From Antitrichia curtipendula (Eukaryota; Streptophyta; Bryopsida; Hypnales; Leucodontaceae): a DNA stretch of 64,000 bases. The position numbers and the translations under genes were made by a program. Positions 23,741 to 35,709 of the stretch are shown here, in pieces (position 1 is the first letter of the stretch; the number at the start of each line of letters is the position of its first letter). The notes beneath the pieces are model-generated. The model was given only the letters and a program-made list of their open reading frames with translations. It searched no databases and was not told the DNA's origin. The DNA lies in NCBI GenBank assembly GCA_951230915.1, contig OX579638.1:6280696-6344695 (forward strand), in the 5' to 3' direction.

Positions 23741-26700
23741 TTGGGCTTTGTGATGCGCGTGGTAAGAGAGGGTTGGCAGATGGCTAATGCTCGGGATGCC
23801 CAAAGACGCAGCGGAGTCGTTAGAGTAGGGCCGCAAGATCGAGAGAGAAACTTAGAAGAGAAGAGGGCTAGGGATAGAGAACGGCAGAGGTTGAGTCGAA
23901 TTCGGAAGAGAATCAGAGAGGTAGAAGAGAGGGTGGCTCAGGGTAGAGAGGCAAGTTGATTACCACGATGCTCTTCAAGTACTGGGTCAATTGCTGTAGA
24001 ATGCTCTACAAGGGATAGAGATGTTAGAAGGGCTGCATCTGCAATTATAGCTTCAATGACAAAAGAGATAGGCCAGTTTTCTGGTCAGAAGGCGAGGGAG
24101 TTAGTTTTACGCAAAGTGTGGGAACACCCTCTTTCAAATTCTATCTTGCCAAAAGAGCTGCGGACGGGAAGCGTTGAACAACAGGAGATATTGTCTGGAC
24201 TGGTGCAATCCCTTGACGAGGTTAAGCAGTCAAAGAGCAGGGCCCAGCTCGTAACAAAGCACGCCATCTTGACAGCAGTGGTAGGTTCAGGGAGAGGCGG
24301 CTCAATGCGGAAGAAGGCGCGATTACTTGGTGTTTACCACCGAAATGTGTCAGCTGCAATTTCCAAACGGTGCAAGATGGACTCGGCCGAGAAGTTCCAC
24401 TGGGTGCTATCGGTGCGGAAGGTTCGGGTGGACGTCCTCAATACAAAAACAAAGAATGCTGTGATCTCATGGTGGATATCACAGACGAGGATGAGCCCAA
24501 ACCGAAAAGAAGTGGCAAAGAAGCGAATTAGGGGAGGGTTGTACGAAGAGAAGCCAGCGTAATACTTGCTGGAAACTCAGGTGAGGATTGTAGGTCTTTG
24601 GCAACACTGTGGCTGCTGTCGCCATTAGCTGATCTGCATTTTCCTTTGCCTTAGGATTCATTGCTTTAGGGCTTAGGGTTGTTTCTGCCCCTCACGATTT
24701 CTTGCTTGAGGTTTGCAGGCGTATATGCGATTTTCAAACATCTCTGATAATTCAAGATTTAGGGTTTAGGGTTCTTACTTACTTTGGAGTTAGGGTAATG
24801 TGGACCATCATTTGCCCGTGCTTAGGGTTTGCAACTATATAGGTGATTTTGAACAGTACTTTGGCTAACACAGAACTTAAGGTCAACAATCTTACACGTA
24901 CCTTTGGATTTATACAGGAAGTGCAGGGTCAGTGTTTGGGCCTGGGGTAGTTGTCTCCGAAGCAATCTAGTGCTGGGAAACTCAATTCATTGTTTGAGTG
25001 ACTCGGACTGGAATGCAATAGAAGCAATGGAGAATGTACATACAAATGAACTCCAAGGCCATGTTACAGATTCGTGACTGTACAGTTAGAAATTTGATTA
25101 GTTAGGTAGTATACTCCCGTGAATTGCTATGTGTAACTCATGTACTTCAGTAATTGGCTGAAGGACTTCCCTTGATGTTCAAGAAGATTGAAGAGATCAT
25201 GGTGGAACTGCAACGGGGTGTATGCAACTGCGGGTGAACTGTATTGGGGTTTGGGGTTAACTTCAGATGCTCTAGAGGACGCTTAGTGATTAATAGGAAG
25301 GTTTAGGGTACATTAGCTGATTTGGGGTGTAGTTCTTTGACTTCTCTGTCAATGATTGGAACTACCTCTTAAGTTCAGGTAGGGTTTGGGGAGTACGTAG
25401 GGACCTTAGTAGAATGATACTAACCCTTGTTGGATACTTCAGTGATTTTCAATGAGTGCTTTAGCAATTTCAGGTTGTTCAGTGGATGATTATGGGATCA
25501 CAGCGGGAGATCTGTTTATATTAGGTGAAACTAGAATGAAGTTCAATGAGAGCTGCGTATATTAGGTGAAACTACAATGAAGTTCAGAGAGTACTGCATA
25601 CATTAGGTGAAACTACAATTCAGTTCAGTGAGTGCTGTGTGTAGTACGTGACAATGCAATGAAGTTCATTGACAACTGCGAACAGTAAGTGGAACTACAA
25701 TGAACTTTATGGAACAGTGACCAGGGCTTCACGGTTTTGGTTTAAGTTAGTACACTTTTGTGGTCACACATGGGAGTTCTGGAGCCACTGCCAGTTTAGG
25801 CGTGGGTAGATTCTAATTATGTGGTTGTACTGTGTAGATGGCATTTTTCTTGAGATTCCGCGCTTGCAACCCCACCGTCATTATAGGTAAGAGGATGTTT
25901 GATTCCTTGAGGCCCTGGTATGTAAAAAGATTGAAGGAACAAAATGTTTGTTGCTACATTTATCATGTGGAGATGGACGAGCTGAGGCAGGGCTTCAACA
26001 ATATGCGACTGAGGTCAGGTATGCACAACACTTTAATTTGCTTCTGTTTTTGCGATGAGGTTTGCCGGCCTGAAAGAAACGACGACTGCCAATGCTATAA
26101 AGGGTCACTGCTAACGTATGCTGGGACCACTGAATTACAAGAGGCTATATTATGCCCAAAGGATGAGTTCTGTGAGTGGCACAAGAGGGACTGTGTGTAT
26201 GCTCAGTGTGATGCGTGCGGAATTGATTTGCTTCCACTGTGCCCCTTGGAGGAGGAAGGGCTACCCGAGAAAAGGGTACAGTGGAAGTGCTTCGAAATGG
26301 TGGATATAGTCACGAAGAAAGGAGAGCCCCGGAGGAAGCTACAACTGGTATATAAAGATACTACTTCTGCTGAATTTTTAGCTTACTTCAAGCCTAAGTT
26401 GCAATTTTTTGTGCAACACAGTTTTGTGGCAAGATGGGAGGATCGCTAATCTAGGCAATGTTTGGAAAATTTTCCAGAAGACACAATAGTATCTGTTGTA
26501 GATTTTGCTGAGAATTATTCGTTTCAGATACAAAATGAGGTTGAGTCTATGCACTGGCATAGTTACCAAGTCACAATTCTGGTGCACATCTCATTCATGA
26601 GGAATCCTAACCCTGACCGGGCTGACCCAAATGACGAAAGTTCTAAGACATTGGTGAAGTATCATTTCTACCTTTCAGATGACAGAAAACACGACAGTTA

Positions 26701-27772
26701 CTTTGTCCAGCATTGCCTAATGCTTCACTGGGATAGCTTGGAGGAAAGTGGTTTGAAGCCTCAGAATCACTGGATTTGGTCGGACGGGTGTGCATCCCAA
26801 TTCAAGTCTCGAATACCCTGGTATTTTGTAAGTCGCTATCCCGAGCTCACGGGTGGATGCAATTTTATTTGGAGTTTCTTTGGGTCAGGCCACAGTAAGG
26901 GACCACATGATGGGGCTAGTGCGGTTCTTAAGCGCTACATTCGACAGGTAGAGCTGGATCCTCATGGTCCCCAGTTGCAGACTACAGAAGATGTTGTGAG
27001 ACTATTGCAGGAAAAAATGAGTGGGCGTCCAGAGACCTCTTACTCCGAGGATAGGCGACCAGTGGACCGCAAATTCTGGCTCATTGGCATTGACGATGTT
27101 GATCGAGAACATCAGTTTGCTTGTGAAACAGTGAGCGGGACGCAGGATTTGCACTCTGTTCGATCTGTCTCAGCCATGGATGTTCATAAATTACTTGTGA
27201 GGAGTCTAGCTTGTTTTTGCGATGCTTGTGTTGATGAAAATTGGGATCATTGTATAAATGTATAATGGTGTAAGGAGTGGAGAGTAGAAATGCTAAGAAT
27301 GGATAATGTAGGGTATGTGCAAGCTAGTATGGAAGAAGCTTTTGTTCTTGAGTTGTGGGATGATTTTGGGACAAATGGGGAGAACTTCGCGTCATGTTTG
27401 GAGATTGGGGACAACTTTGCGACTGAGGCTGAGGAGGGCAATGAAGAAGGCGTGGACTTCTATCTGCTGGTTTGTTACTCGCAGCCATTTGTTGTGCAGG
27501 AGTCTTTCACTTGCCCGTGGGGAGAGGAATTTTGTGCTGGACAATTGGCTGTTCGAGGACGTTACTATCAGAAGTGGGGTATGGGGCCTCAGAATTATGT
27601 TTACAGGGCGAAGTCTCAAATTGCTTGTTGCCACGTAGAGGACATAAGGGCACTGAAGTTCCCCATGGTTCCGCAGACGCATAGGGTGCAGGGGAAAGAT
27701 CCGGTGTATGCATTGGCAGTGGACGTAGAGAGTCTAATTAGACAAGCTATGCCAGGCGTTAGCGATTTGTAG
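23741..27772 (+). pseudogene. Decayed DDE-like transposase gene with one intron
   Basis: A single frame persists through 23741-24580 (exon 1) and 25838-27772 (exon 2). They are joined by a phase-0 intron with donor cag/GTGAGG at 24581 and acceptor tgtgtag at 25837. Stops interrupt it at 23957 (TGA), 24560 (TAA), 26447 (TAA) and 27263 (TAA). In order: a basic Arg-rich N-terminus; a helix-turn-helix-like region (MRKKARLLGVYHRNVSAAI, about 24304-24360); the phrase WWISQTRMSPNRKEVAKKRI; a Cys-rich zinc-binding-like region (CFCFCDEVC and CEWHKRDCVYAQCDACG, about 26040-26230); then acidic-motif segments VVDFAENYSFQ, WSDGCASQFKSR and SGHSKGPHDGASAVLKR that look like a DDE/RNase H-like core. I recall this family as widespread in eukaryote genomes as a presumed transposase, but I do not assign a superfamily. 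No terminal inverted repeats were found. Confidence 0.65.
25519..25723 (+). repeat. 41-bp tandem repeat, five units, inside the transposase intron
   Basis: Units start at 25519, 25560, 25601, 25642 and 25683, an exact 41-bp period. Each has the pattern attaggtgaaactacaatga then agttcagtgagtgctgc. Later units are more diverged. Confidence 0.88.
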
Positions 27773-27865
27773 CGGTAGTTGCAGCAATATTTGTGGATGC
27801 CACATTAGGGCATGCATTGTGAGTAGACTTAGAGCTAAATTTAAGTTAGGCAAGCTATAGGAAGC

Positions 27866-27960
27866 ATGTATACCTTTTTTTTTAATTGAAACAGCATCTG
27901 CGGATGCTCATGTCATTCCTTTTTTTATAATTGAAACAGCATTTGTGGATGCTCAGTGAA
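27866..27960. repeat. Tandem duplication of about 48 bp
   Basis: Two adjacent copies share ccttttttt, aattgaaacagcat and ggatgctcatg-like words. Non-coding, downstream of the transposase gene. Confidence 0.65.
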
Positions 27961-28323
27961 TATATATTGCCTTCTTTTCATGTTTGTGCACTTGCCCGAA
28001 ATCAACAATTGCATTATACTTTGAATTCTCAGTTAAGGCAATCGCCCCTTACTGTAACTTAAGGAAAATCCATGAGTTCTGGTTCAAAAACCCTCTTCCA
28101 ATGCAGTAATTACTCCTACAGTGTTGCCAAGCTATGAGCTGTAAATCCGCCCTTCCCAAGAAATCGGAAGTAGGTGAATTCCCCGCCACAAGAAATCACA
28201 ACTCATTGAACTCCAGCCAGAAGGAATCCGAAGACAGGGAATCCCAAGTGACCGCAGTGAAGGCAATTTCTATTTCAGGCTGTAGGTTTAGGGTTTAGGG
28301 TTTGGAATTAGGTTCTATCTTTT

Positions 28324-28625
28324 AGGGTCTCCAAATTTAGTTTGGGAGTTAATTGGGTGATGTGCCATTTTATGAATTTAATCTTGAAGGGGATAATTCC
28401 ATTTTTTTTTTTCATTTGCATATTTCTTTCCACAACATGGCTGGGTTCCCAAATTTAGTTTGGGAGTTAATTGGGTGATGTGCCATTTTATGAATTTAAT
28501 CTTAAAGGGGATAATTCCATTTTTTTTTTTCATTTGCATATTTCTTTCCACAACATGGATGGGTTCCCAAATTTAGTTTGGGAGTTAATTGGATGATGTG
28601 CCATTTTATGAATTTAATCTTGAAA
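28324..28625. repeat. 118/119-bp tandem repeat, about 2.5 units
   Basis: Copies beginning gggtYYccaaatttagttt start at about 28324, 28442 and 28561 and are nearly identical. They include a T-run and the word tccacaacatgg. A short TTTAGGG run (about 28285) lies just upstream. Non-coding. Confidence 0.85.
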
Positions 28626-30092
28626 TGGAGACTGTGCCATAGATGTCCTACACTAGAGATGTTTACAACATAGAGTTGAAATTCATACACTTTTTTTATA
28701 GGCCTATTTTATTTCTTTTTCGGTACTTGTACAAAATATATTAGTAAGTCATGTCATTCTAGTACAAAATATATATATGTACATGAACACTATGGTGTCA
28801 TTAGAACTCAATGATGTCAATATGTAAAAACTACATAGCCAAATGGAAAGTGCCAATCACAATTAATTGGAATTACCCAGTTTCCACATGTCTTAGTAGT
28901 TGTAAGCCCTTACCAAGTCCATACTCTTATAGGAATCCATGCTGGCCCCACCAATCGTTATGGGATCAAAAAATAGTGAAGCTCTAAGAATGGGGAACTC
29001 AACGAAACTATTGGGTTCAAGGAATAAAATGTAATTTGCACAACATTTGAATTCAATGTAAATGTCACATTCCCCCTCAATCTTTAGAAATCCATAAATT
29101 CAATTTCACAAAAAGGTTCCCAAAGACCAATAATCAGTTCCAACCACGGTTTAATCCCGATTGGTACATCTCATTGGTCTTTGGGCATGCCTAAGCATCT
29201 TTTTAGGATATTCATATAGTAGCTCATTAAGCCTCCAGCCAACATTATGGGACAAGCTTCATAGGGCAGGTTGTAGTCCTATGTACATGTGTATCCTTGA
29301 CATATTTTCTAAAATTCCCCACATGTTTATCCAGAAAATCTTATATTAATTTATATAATTCGGGAGACCAATGGTTGTGGGGCAGTTTACTAGTCCCCAT
29401 TTTACACACTTAAGTTAATTGGCTTCTAGAATAAGCTCTGTTCACCTACTTTAAAATGTGATGAGGCATAGTTAGGTGGCTTTAAAAAAAAAATAGTTGA
29501 TTGTAGACGTCTCATGCCATTTAGGGTCTTGTCAGTTAAATAACTGAATTACATTTGAACATGAACCGAGGTGCCATTTCATAACATACCAAGGTTTGAA
29601 AAAATTACAGTCATGCTTCTGGACCCATTCCAACTTTGAGTACTTTGAGTACTTGGTCAATAAATGAGAGAATTACAGATGAACGTGGAAGCTCCATTAC
29701 CAATTACTTGATTCAGAAATACTAAAGCGGGCATATTCACCGTCTCATGACATTGAGTACAACGCAGTTCTATTGTTCACAAATTCGCTTCACACAACGC
29801 TGGATCTGAGCACAACATTCAGTAGAATGAATGCTTTCAAGTGCAAATGAGCTTCCAAACTGGACTTACAAACTGGGAGCAAATTCTGAATTCTTACATT
29901 GAAGTTCAGCTTCTTTACACAACATGCTCTCCGAGAAACAGCACTAGGAATCCGCTTAGTAGATGGAACAAAAAAAAGGGGGAGTACTACCACGCTAGCT
30001 GCATCACACTATCAAGTATATCTCCAAAAACCTAAGCACTAAACAATGCGTCATCATCCGTGATACTATACGTGACAACCGCCCTGCCTGAC
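28626..30092. other. Stretch without a supported gene
   Basis: AT-rich to balanced sequence with no motif-bearing open frame and no recognisable repeat structure. Confidence 0.4.
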
Positions 30093-30605
30093 TTAGGGTG
30101 CGTATCGTTGCGCGGGCCGTTGTGTCTCCACATGATTCTCCAGCGCTTGGGTCGGGAATCCCACTTGATCCCCTCCATCTCGGTAGCAATCTGCATCGCT
30201 CCCCGCCTCCGCCGGGTTCTGGATTTCATTGTCAGACCAATACAAGTGCGTGTCGTTGAAGTCCTCGTTGGAGTCAAGCAATTCCTCATGTGGATCAATG
30301 CGCTGCACACTCCACTCGTCCGAGCCAACGCCCGCCACCCCCCCATACAACTTGATGATTGAGAACGAGTGAAACCCCACACCGCTGCATAACTCCATCA
30401 TGCGGAACTCCTCGTTGGCCTCCTTGGTCCACTCCACGTTCTCCCCGCCACCTGCGAATACAAGCGTCCTCACTTTCTCAGTTTCAAAAAAAGGGAGTTT
30501 TCCCTTCCGAAAATCCACTTCCTGATCAACGTAGGTCAGGTACTGCGCGAGCTCCCGCTTTGTTTCAGGAAGGAAAGACATCGTGGGGCTACTAGGAAAC
30601 AGCAA
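30093..30605 (-). CDS. Acidic protein segment, unknown function
   Basis: A minus-strand frame of up to 170 codons starts after an acceptor-like cctgtttcctag-type site, with an internal ATG giving MSFLPETKRELAQYL. It contains MMELCSGVGFHSFSIIKLYGG-like hydrophobic residues, then an Asp/Glu-rich stretch (LLDSNEDFNDTHLYW). No family recognised. It lies downstream of the Ser/Lys-rich segment at 30952-31581 on the same strand and may be a separate gene or the last exon of the same transcription unit. Confidence 0.4.
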   Translation of the reverse strand: MLFPSSPTMSFLPETKRELAQYLTYVDQEVDFRKGKLPFFETEKVRTLVFAGGGENVEWTKEANEEFRMMELCSGVGFHSFSIIKLYGGVAGVGSDEWSVQRIDPHEELLDSNEDFNDTHLYWSDNEIQNPAEAGSDADCYRDGGDQVGFPTQALENHVETQRPAQRYAP

Positions 30606-30870
30606 AGACAGCAGCTGAGCATACGCTGAGTTTGACCAAACAAAACACAGAATAGAATGCGATTCAGGATCTCCCCCAACGGCTTAAGAACACCCGCACC
30701 TAGCCTTGAGCATCATGACTGGATTACAATCAATGTGATTAGACTTCCAAGAATGAATTTTCATAATACCAAAACGCACACAAACGTAAAACATCAGAAG
30801 CTTTATAATACCAAAATGTCACACATCAAACGTAAAACATCAGTCATCAAACGAAAAATCAACCTGCCGC

Positions 30871-31014
30871 TGCTGGTGATCACTTCGTGCTCTGTCTTTG
30901 AGCTGAGCGAGTCACTTTTGCTTGTGATACACGTTCAGTGACTGCTGGTGATCACTTCATGCTCTGTCTTTGTGCTGAGCGAGTCACTTTTGCTTGTGAT
31001 ACACGTTCAGTGAC
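30871..31014 (-). repeat. 72-bp tandem duplication at the end of a reading frame
   Basis: Two nearly identical 72-bp copies start at 30871 and 30943. On the minus strand the upstream copy encodes the C-terminal residues VTERVSQAKVTRSAQRQSMK followed by TGA. The second copy lies beyond that stop and would encode almost the same peptide, again followed by TGA. The event duplicated the 3' end of the coding region. Confidence 0.85.
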
Positions 31015-31581
31015 TGGCACCTTCGGACCCTTCTCCACAGACCCTTTAACTTGCTCGGTCGATCCCTTCTTCTTTCCGCTTCCTGGCTTCGGGTGAGGGC
31101 TGGTCCTTCCTCCACGCCTATTTTTCTTCTTGGCTAGAGACTCCTTGGCTGCATCATCTTCTTGCATGTGATCTTCACTGGTCGTGCTGGGTCCCGAATT
31201 ACCTTCCGCCTCATCTTCGTCATCCTCAAATTCAGCACCCCCTGTTGTCTGCATTTCCTCAAACACTTCAGGTACAGCCATGGCCGGGGATTTCTTTGCG
31301 CCTTTCTTCCTCTTACCGTTCAATACACTGTGTTTTTGTGGCATTTGTGGCATGCTTTGCTGTACTGGTGATGCCTCCTGCTCTCCAAGGGGCTCCTCAA
31401 GTACTGCGCAAACTACCTTCTTCTGAGGTAGCTCCAGCCGTGCTTGATGACTGAGTTTAATGCTCCCAACTGATGGGCTTAGGGTCCGAGATCGAGTAGG
31501 TTGCAAATGCCGCCTAGATTGAGTGGAGAAAGAAAGTGAAACCATCCCTGAATCTGCAAGTACGGAAGACCAATTCAACAA
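30952..31581 (-). CDS. Ser/Lys/Pro-rich low-complexity protein segment
   Basis: A 209-codon minus-strand frame ending at TGA. It is rich in Ser, Lys, Gln, Pro and Glu, with basic patches (NGKRKKGAKKSP, AKKKNRRGGRTSPHPK, GSGKKKGSTEQ) that look like nuclear localisation signals and an acidic patch (EFEDDEDEAEGNSG). No folded domain is visible. Strand and position suggest it is the disordered tail of the gene whose RING-like and coiled-coil parts lie at 31899-33274, but the joining introns are not established. Confidence 0.45.
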   Translation of the reverse strand: MLNWSSVLADSGMVSLSFSTQSRRHLQPTRSRTLSPSVGSIKLSHQARLELPQKKVVCAVLEEPLGEQEASPVQQSMPQMPQKHSVLNGKRKKGAKKSPAMAVPEVFEEMQTTGGAEFEDDEDEAEGNSGPSTTSEDHMQEDDAAKESLAKKKNRRGGRTSPHPKPGSGKKKGSTEQVKGSVEKGPKVPVTERVSQAKVTRSAQRQSMK

Positions 31582-31898
31582 ATACTTTCAAGCTATTCCT
31601 ATTGGAGACGCCATGAAGATGTACATAGAGAATCAAAGACACTATTGGAATACTATCAGAATTCTATGGACTATCAGAAACCCTATCATAGGTGAATGGA
31701 CTATCACCAACCATGCATGGAGATTCGTAGAATCCAAAGTGAACTAAAGTAATATAGAGTACTATTGAGGACACATTGAAGACCCCAGTGGACTCCACCA
31801 ATACTTGCTGGAAACTCTAGAGCACATTCACGTAATACAAGGAACCCCATCGACTCTCGCCCAAAATTTGAGGACACATCCACATAATACAAGGAAAA

Positions 31899-32390
31899 TC
31901 ACTGAATCTTACAATCTTGTAGAACACAATGGAGTATTCTAATTGACATTTTATTGGTACTTCGAGAACTATCACTATGAACATAGGGACAAACAAGACA
32001 TTTACTACGAACTATGAAGTATAAACTACCTTTGCCTTGGACATCATTCCGCTGGTCTTCACCATCCTCCCATACTGGTCCCTCCAAATCCGTGGTTTTT
32101 TGTGCATTCGGAATTCCAGCCAGTGCCCACCAGGCTTTGTGCATCTCCATACCGCAACTCTCTAGGCAACAACGTGACGAACTACTGAAGTGTGTCCAGG
32201 CGCACCACGAATGATAGCCATGCTTACAACTTGCAATCCTGCAGTCCCAAGTTGGATCAAAACCACGCAAACAAAAAGGACACTTATGAACCTCAACTGT
32301 GGTGGTTGATACTACTCCTCCGTCTGAATTCAACGTCACAAAAGGTAAAGGAGCTGGGAAAAATCCGGGGCGTTGGAACCCTAATTGCAT
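31899..32390 (-). CDS. RING-H2-like zinc-finger exon
   Basis: The minus-strand frame contains CPFC, then after about ten residues CRIASCKHGYHSWC, then CCLESC, followed by MEMHKAWWALAGI. The order C-x2-C ... C-x-H-x2-H-x2-C ... C-x(3-4)-C fits a RING-H2-like cross-brace finger, the fold of many E3 ubiquitin ligases. Preceding residues (PLPFVTLNSDGGVVSTTTV) may form a small beta unit. The frame probably ends at a splice donor near 32030 (caag/GTAG-like); beyond it the protein is low complexity. It is adjacent to, and on the same strand as, a coiled-coil segment at 32406-32903, so a coiled coil plus RING protein is likely. Ligase activity is inferred only. Confidence 0.55.
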   Translation of the reverse strand: MQLGFQRPGFFPAPLPFVTLNSDGGVVSTTTVEVHKCPFCLRGFDPTWDCRIASCKHGYHSWCAWTHFSSSSRCCLESCGMEMHKAWWALAGIPNAQKTTDLEGPVWEDGEDQRNDVQGKGSLYFIVRSKCLVCPYVHSDSSRSTNKMSIRILHCVLQDCKIQ

Positions 32391-32405
32391 TTGCCGTAGC
32401 TGTCC

Positions 32406-32903
32406 CTAGAGCGCTAGCTTCTGAGTTTTCCAAACACTCAAGCTTCTCACGGCAGTCGCGCATGCTTCTACTGCCCTGTCGTACTCAAGAAGGATCGATG
32501 TGTGGTCACTAAGCCCTAAACCACTCATCTTGGTCATCTTCAGAGATTCAACGACCTGGTTCTGCAATTCTTCCAAGGAGGCAGACTCTGCACACAATTT
32601 ACTGCCTTCAAACGGGGCGCACGAGGATAATTCGGCTATACATTTCTCCTTACTCTCCACTAAATCCTGTAGCTCCCTGAGGTGACCTTTGGCTGTACTC
32701 ACCATCATAGCTCCGAAGTCAATCTGGCTCACAACTCGAACTTTCTCCATCGCCGCTTCGTCCTTCTTCCGCTCCAGATTATGGACCACTTCCTCCGATG
32801 CCAGCAAGCTCCTCTCCAAGCCAGAAATGAAATCTTGCCACTCCACGATGGACTTATTATCTCGGAAGTCCGTGGTAAGCCGCCGATTGCTGCTTTCAGG
32901 CAT
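32406..32903 (-). CDS. Coiled-coil segment upstream of the RING-like finger
   Basis: A 165-codon minus-strand frame with strong heptad character: ISGLERSLLASEEVVHNLER, then GHLRELQDLVESKEKCIAEL, then ASLEELQNQVVESLKM. It lies between the conserved N-terminal segment (32990-33274) and the RING-like exon (31899-32390). The frame differs from that of the N-terminal segment, so either a short intron or a frameshift separates them near 32900-32960; a donor-like GTAAGA is present there. Confidence 0.5.
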   Translation of the reverse strand: MPESSNRRLTTDFRDNKSIVEWQDFISGLERSLLASEEVVHNLERKKDEAAMEKVRVVSQIDFGAMMVSTAKGHLRELQDLVESKEKCIAELSSCAPFEGSKLCAESASLEELQNQVVESLKMTKMSGLGLSDHTSILLEYDRAVEACATAVRSLSVWKTQKLAL

Positions 32904-32989
32904 TGTGCCATTAGGTCTCCAAAATCGCCAACTAGTCTCTTACGGCCGGAGACTAGGAAGCAATCCCCTTCGGACCCGTCTCGTGGAAT

Positions 32990-33274
32990 TCCTTGTTTTG
33001 GTGATGGGACCACGTCTTGAGCCTCGTCCTTGTTATCCTTCCTCCTGATCTCGTTGCGACACGTCCACTCAGCAAAAGTACACCAATTGACCTTCTTCGC
33101 CTTCACCTTCTTGTAAGTAATGCCGCGCGCCTCAGCCTTGTTGATCAGCCTGTTGTTCGGGAGCACATTTCGCTGATGACAAATTATGTATTTCTCCTCA
33201 CTCTCCCGAATCAACCACTCATTCTCAAGTCGATCATATCTGTAGCCACTTCTGTTGATGCAAGGGCCGAACAA
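32990..33274 (-). CDS. N-terminal domain shared with the gene at 35710-36770
   Basis: The minus-strand frame reads ENEWLIRESEEKYIICHQR, then a variable stretch, then KKVKAKKVNWCTFAEWTCRNE and a basic tail. The gene at 35710-36770 has the same layout: a Leu/Ile-rich helix (YLIEKCRDLQAREAYLRIYQ), then a spacer, then GRKNKVNWAVAIDKVTKE. The shared KVNW core, with spacing similar by eye, suggests one domain family, function unknown. The frame beyond about 32990 is probably no longer coding. Confidence 0.45.
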
Positions 33275-33289
33275 TGCTTCTTGTAGATG

Positions 33290-34650
33290 GGAATTTACTA
33301 TAGATTTAACTATTGAGAAATTCCTATAGTTTAAGTTCGTTCTCAGGGAGGCAGGGTGCTATGGATAATCTTAAAGGTAATGAATTTAATTCATTCCTTG
33401 GTTCATGCACAATTGAAGGAAATGGGAAATATTCACTCTACACTCACAATAGATAAAACTTTAATTTATTATAATTGAACCAAGGTTGGAAACTTATCAA
33501 TAGCATGACGATCTATTGAATTAGCTTTGCTGTTGATCCACTTAAGAGCTTCACCAACCGGCTGGTACAGCTCCTATTGATCTTCTTATTCAGCATTCGA
33601 TATCTTCAATTGATTCTCTTTAACATCCATTGATTCTGACTTCACTTCCGACCAGTTCCGACTTTGGTTTTTTTACTATAGTGATTTCTTTCTTAGATCT
33701 ACACTCAGGCTTCACATAACTTGAACAATTGCAAAATTGACACTTCTTCTAATTTATTTTGGATAATTCTTGTTTCTCTTTTAAGTCACTCATTGTAAAA
33801 GACTATTGATATTAGAATCACTTATAAAATTTCACATACACCCATAGCTTCACATCAATCAGATGGTCACAACACCATAGATAAAACAATCAAAAATCTT
33901 CAATTAACCATGCATGCATAACGAAATAAGTTCTTCATCAGTTTAAAACCTATAGACTTAACACTCAGCAAACACATTACAATTGATACACCATTCAATT
34001 AAACCAGTCACACCATAGCAAAACACAATTGTCATACTCATTCACACACCCATGCATACAAAATCTCACAATTGAACACAGTACATCCAGCAACTAACTC
34101 CGCATTATATTTCACAAAGATATTACAATAGTTCCTTCTCCGTAGAATTCCATTCCAGTCCACTCCGAATGATGTCTATTGATCCAGCCCAATCAAAATA
34201 CAACCACTGCACTATAGAACTCCAATCACCCTCACTCCTCACACACAGATCACAAGTACTATCGATTCTCGCACCACACAGATAAACTAACAAACTCAAC
34301 TACAAACTCCTGCGTACAATAGAACACTGCCAGCTTTACCGCTGCAGGAACTCTGGACTTTCACTTCCAGACTCCACTTCAATTGAACTCTCCAACGAAC
34401 TTCACCCGAAATTCAAAGGCAACCACCGCAACCGCCAAACACAATAGAGTTCTTCTCCTGGACTCCTTCAAATCCCATTCATCCATTGATCCCCATTCAT
34501 TTCCAGTCCATCGATAGTAAAATACCAAGAAACCATTACTAATCGGCCAAAATCTGACTATTGGTCACTACAACCACACTAGTACTATAGAAAATCGAAA
34601 ATTTAACAAAAATTGCACCATAATATACATAAATTCTATAGACCGCATGA
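33290..34650. other. Stretch without a supported gene
   Basis: AT-rich non-coding sequence upstream of the minus-strand gene at 33274. No motif-bearing frame, tandem array or inverted repeat was noticed. Confidence 0.4.
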
Positions 34651-35515
34651 CTACACTTCTACATCCTGTTCCTCGAGGTGCACCCCTATCTTAAGCTTTT
34701 TCAAGTTAGGACCTTCATTGCTAAGGCCATACGATTTTTGAAACTGACCCCGAGTTGGCGGCGTTACTCTATCGAAGATGAGGTCTACTTGTGCTGCTAA
34801 AATGGAATCTACAAACGAGGACCTCTCTTCGCCACCTTCAGCCTTCAGGAAACACCTCTCCTCACCGCCCTCAAGACTACTCGTATTACTCATTCTAAGA
34901 TTTGAAGCCATGGTCTCTCTACGCTGGCACAATCTGTCCATACAAAGCAATCAGTCCTACGCAAAGCAATCTGTCCTCGCAAAGCAATCTGTCCTCGCAA
35001 AGCACTCAAGTGCCAAACCAGTGCAACACTCCGCAAGTGAGACCTCCCGGCTAGGGACTGCCGCCGCTCGGGCATCGGGCATTCGGGCATCGGGCTGTAG
35101 ATTGACCCCTCCGCTGAGATCCAATGACCCACAACTACGGGTGCATCATATTCAAATTCTTTCTCCCGCCTTTGCAGGGCACCGCGCTCCGTCGTGGCAG
35201 CCAGCTTGGCCATCGCGGATGGACTCTCCAGGGACTTTCGTTGAGTCACCAAGTGCCGGTTTTGGTCCACTCAACCATGCATCTACCCTTGGGAGTTGGT
35301 GGTCCCTCAACAGCGCTAGCAGCTTCCTTCTTACGCATCACAAAGAGGGACGACTCCAAAAGTACTGGCCCTTTCTCTTTGAAAAGAGGGTTTTGGGGAG
35401 GTGTTTTAAGATGTCAAAACCCTACAATTCCAACCACTGGAGATCGCCTAGTTTCTTACACCGAGGACAAGTGCAAGATCTTGAAAGGAATTCTAGCCAC
35501 AAGCACCAAGGGTGA
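34651..35515. other. Ambiguous open frames with an 18-bp tandem repeat
   Basis: Both strands carry open frames: 245 codons at 34778-35515 plus, and 99 and 126 codons on the minus strand. None has a recognisable domain. An 18-bp repeat (unit caaagcaatctgtcctcg) occurs about 3.5 times at 34943-35010. The plus strand near 35258-35290 shares a stretch of about 29 bp with the complement of about 19080-19110, so this is a repeated sequence. I do not choose a coding strand. Confidence 0.35.
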
Positions 35516-35709
35516 AACAGACAACCACAAGAATACGGTACTGCACCATTGGAAACAAACAGTAGAGAGCAGCATGCACACGGTGCATCTAGTTGAATCT
35601 ATGGCAAAACACCTGCTTCCGCCCACTTGTTTCCAACAAGTTTCTTCGGCTTGATGGAATATTGCGCTGCTCTCTCCATTGCTACTTTTTTCTGCAACTG
35701 TTCTAAAGC

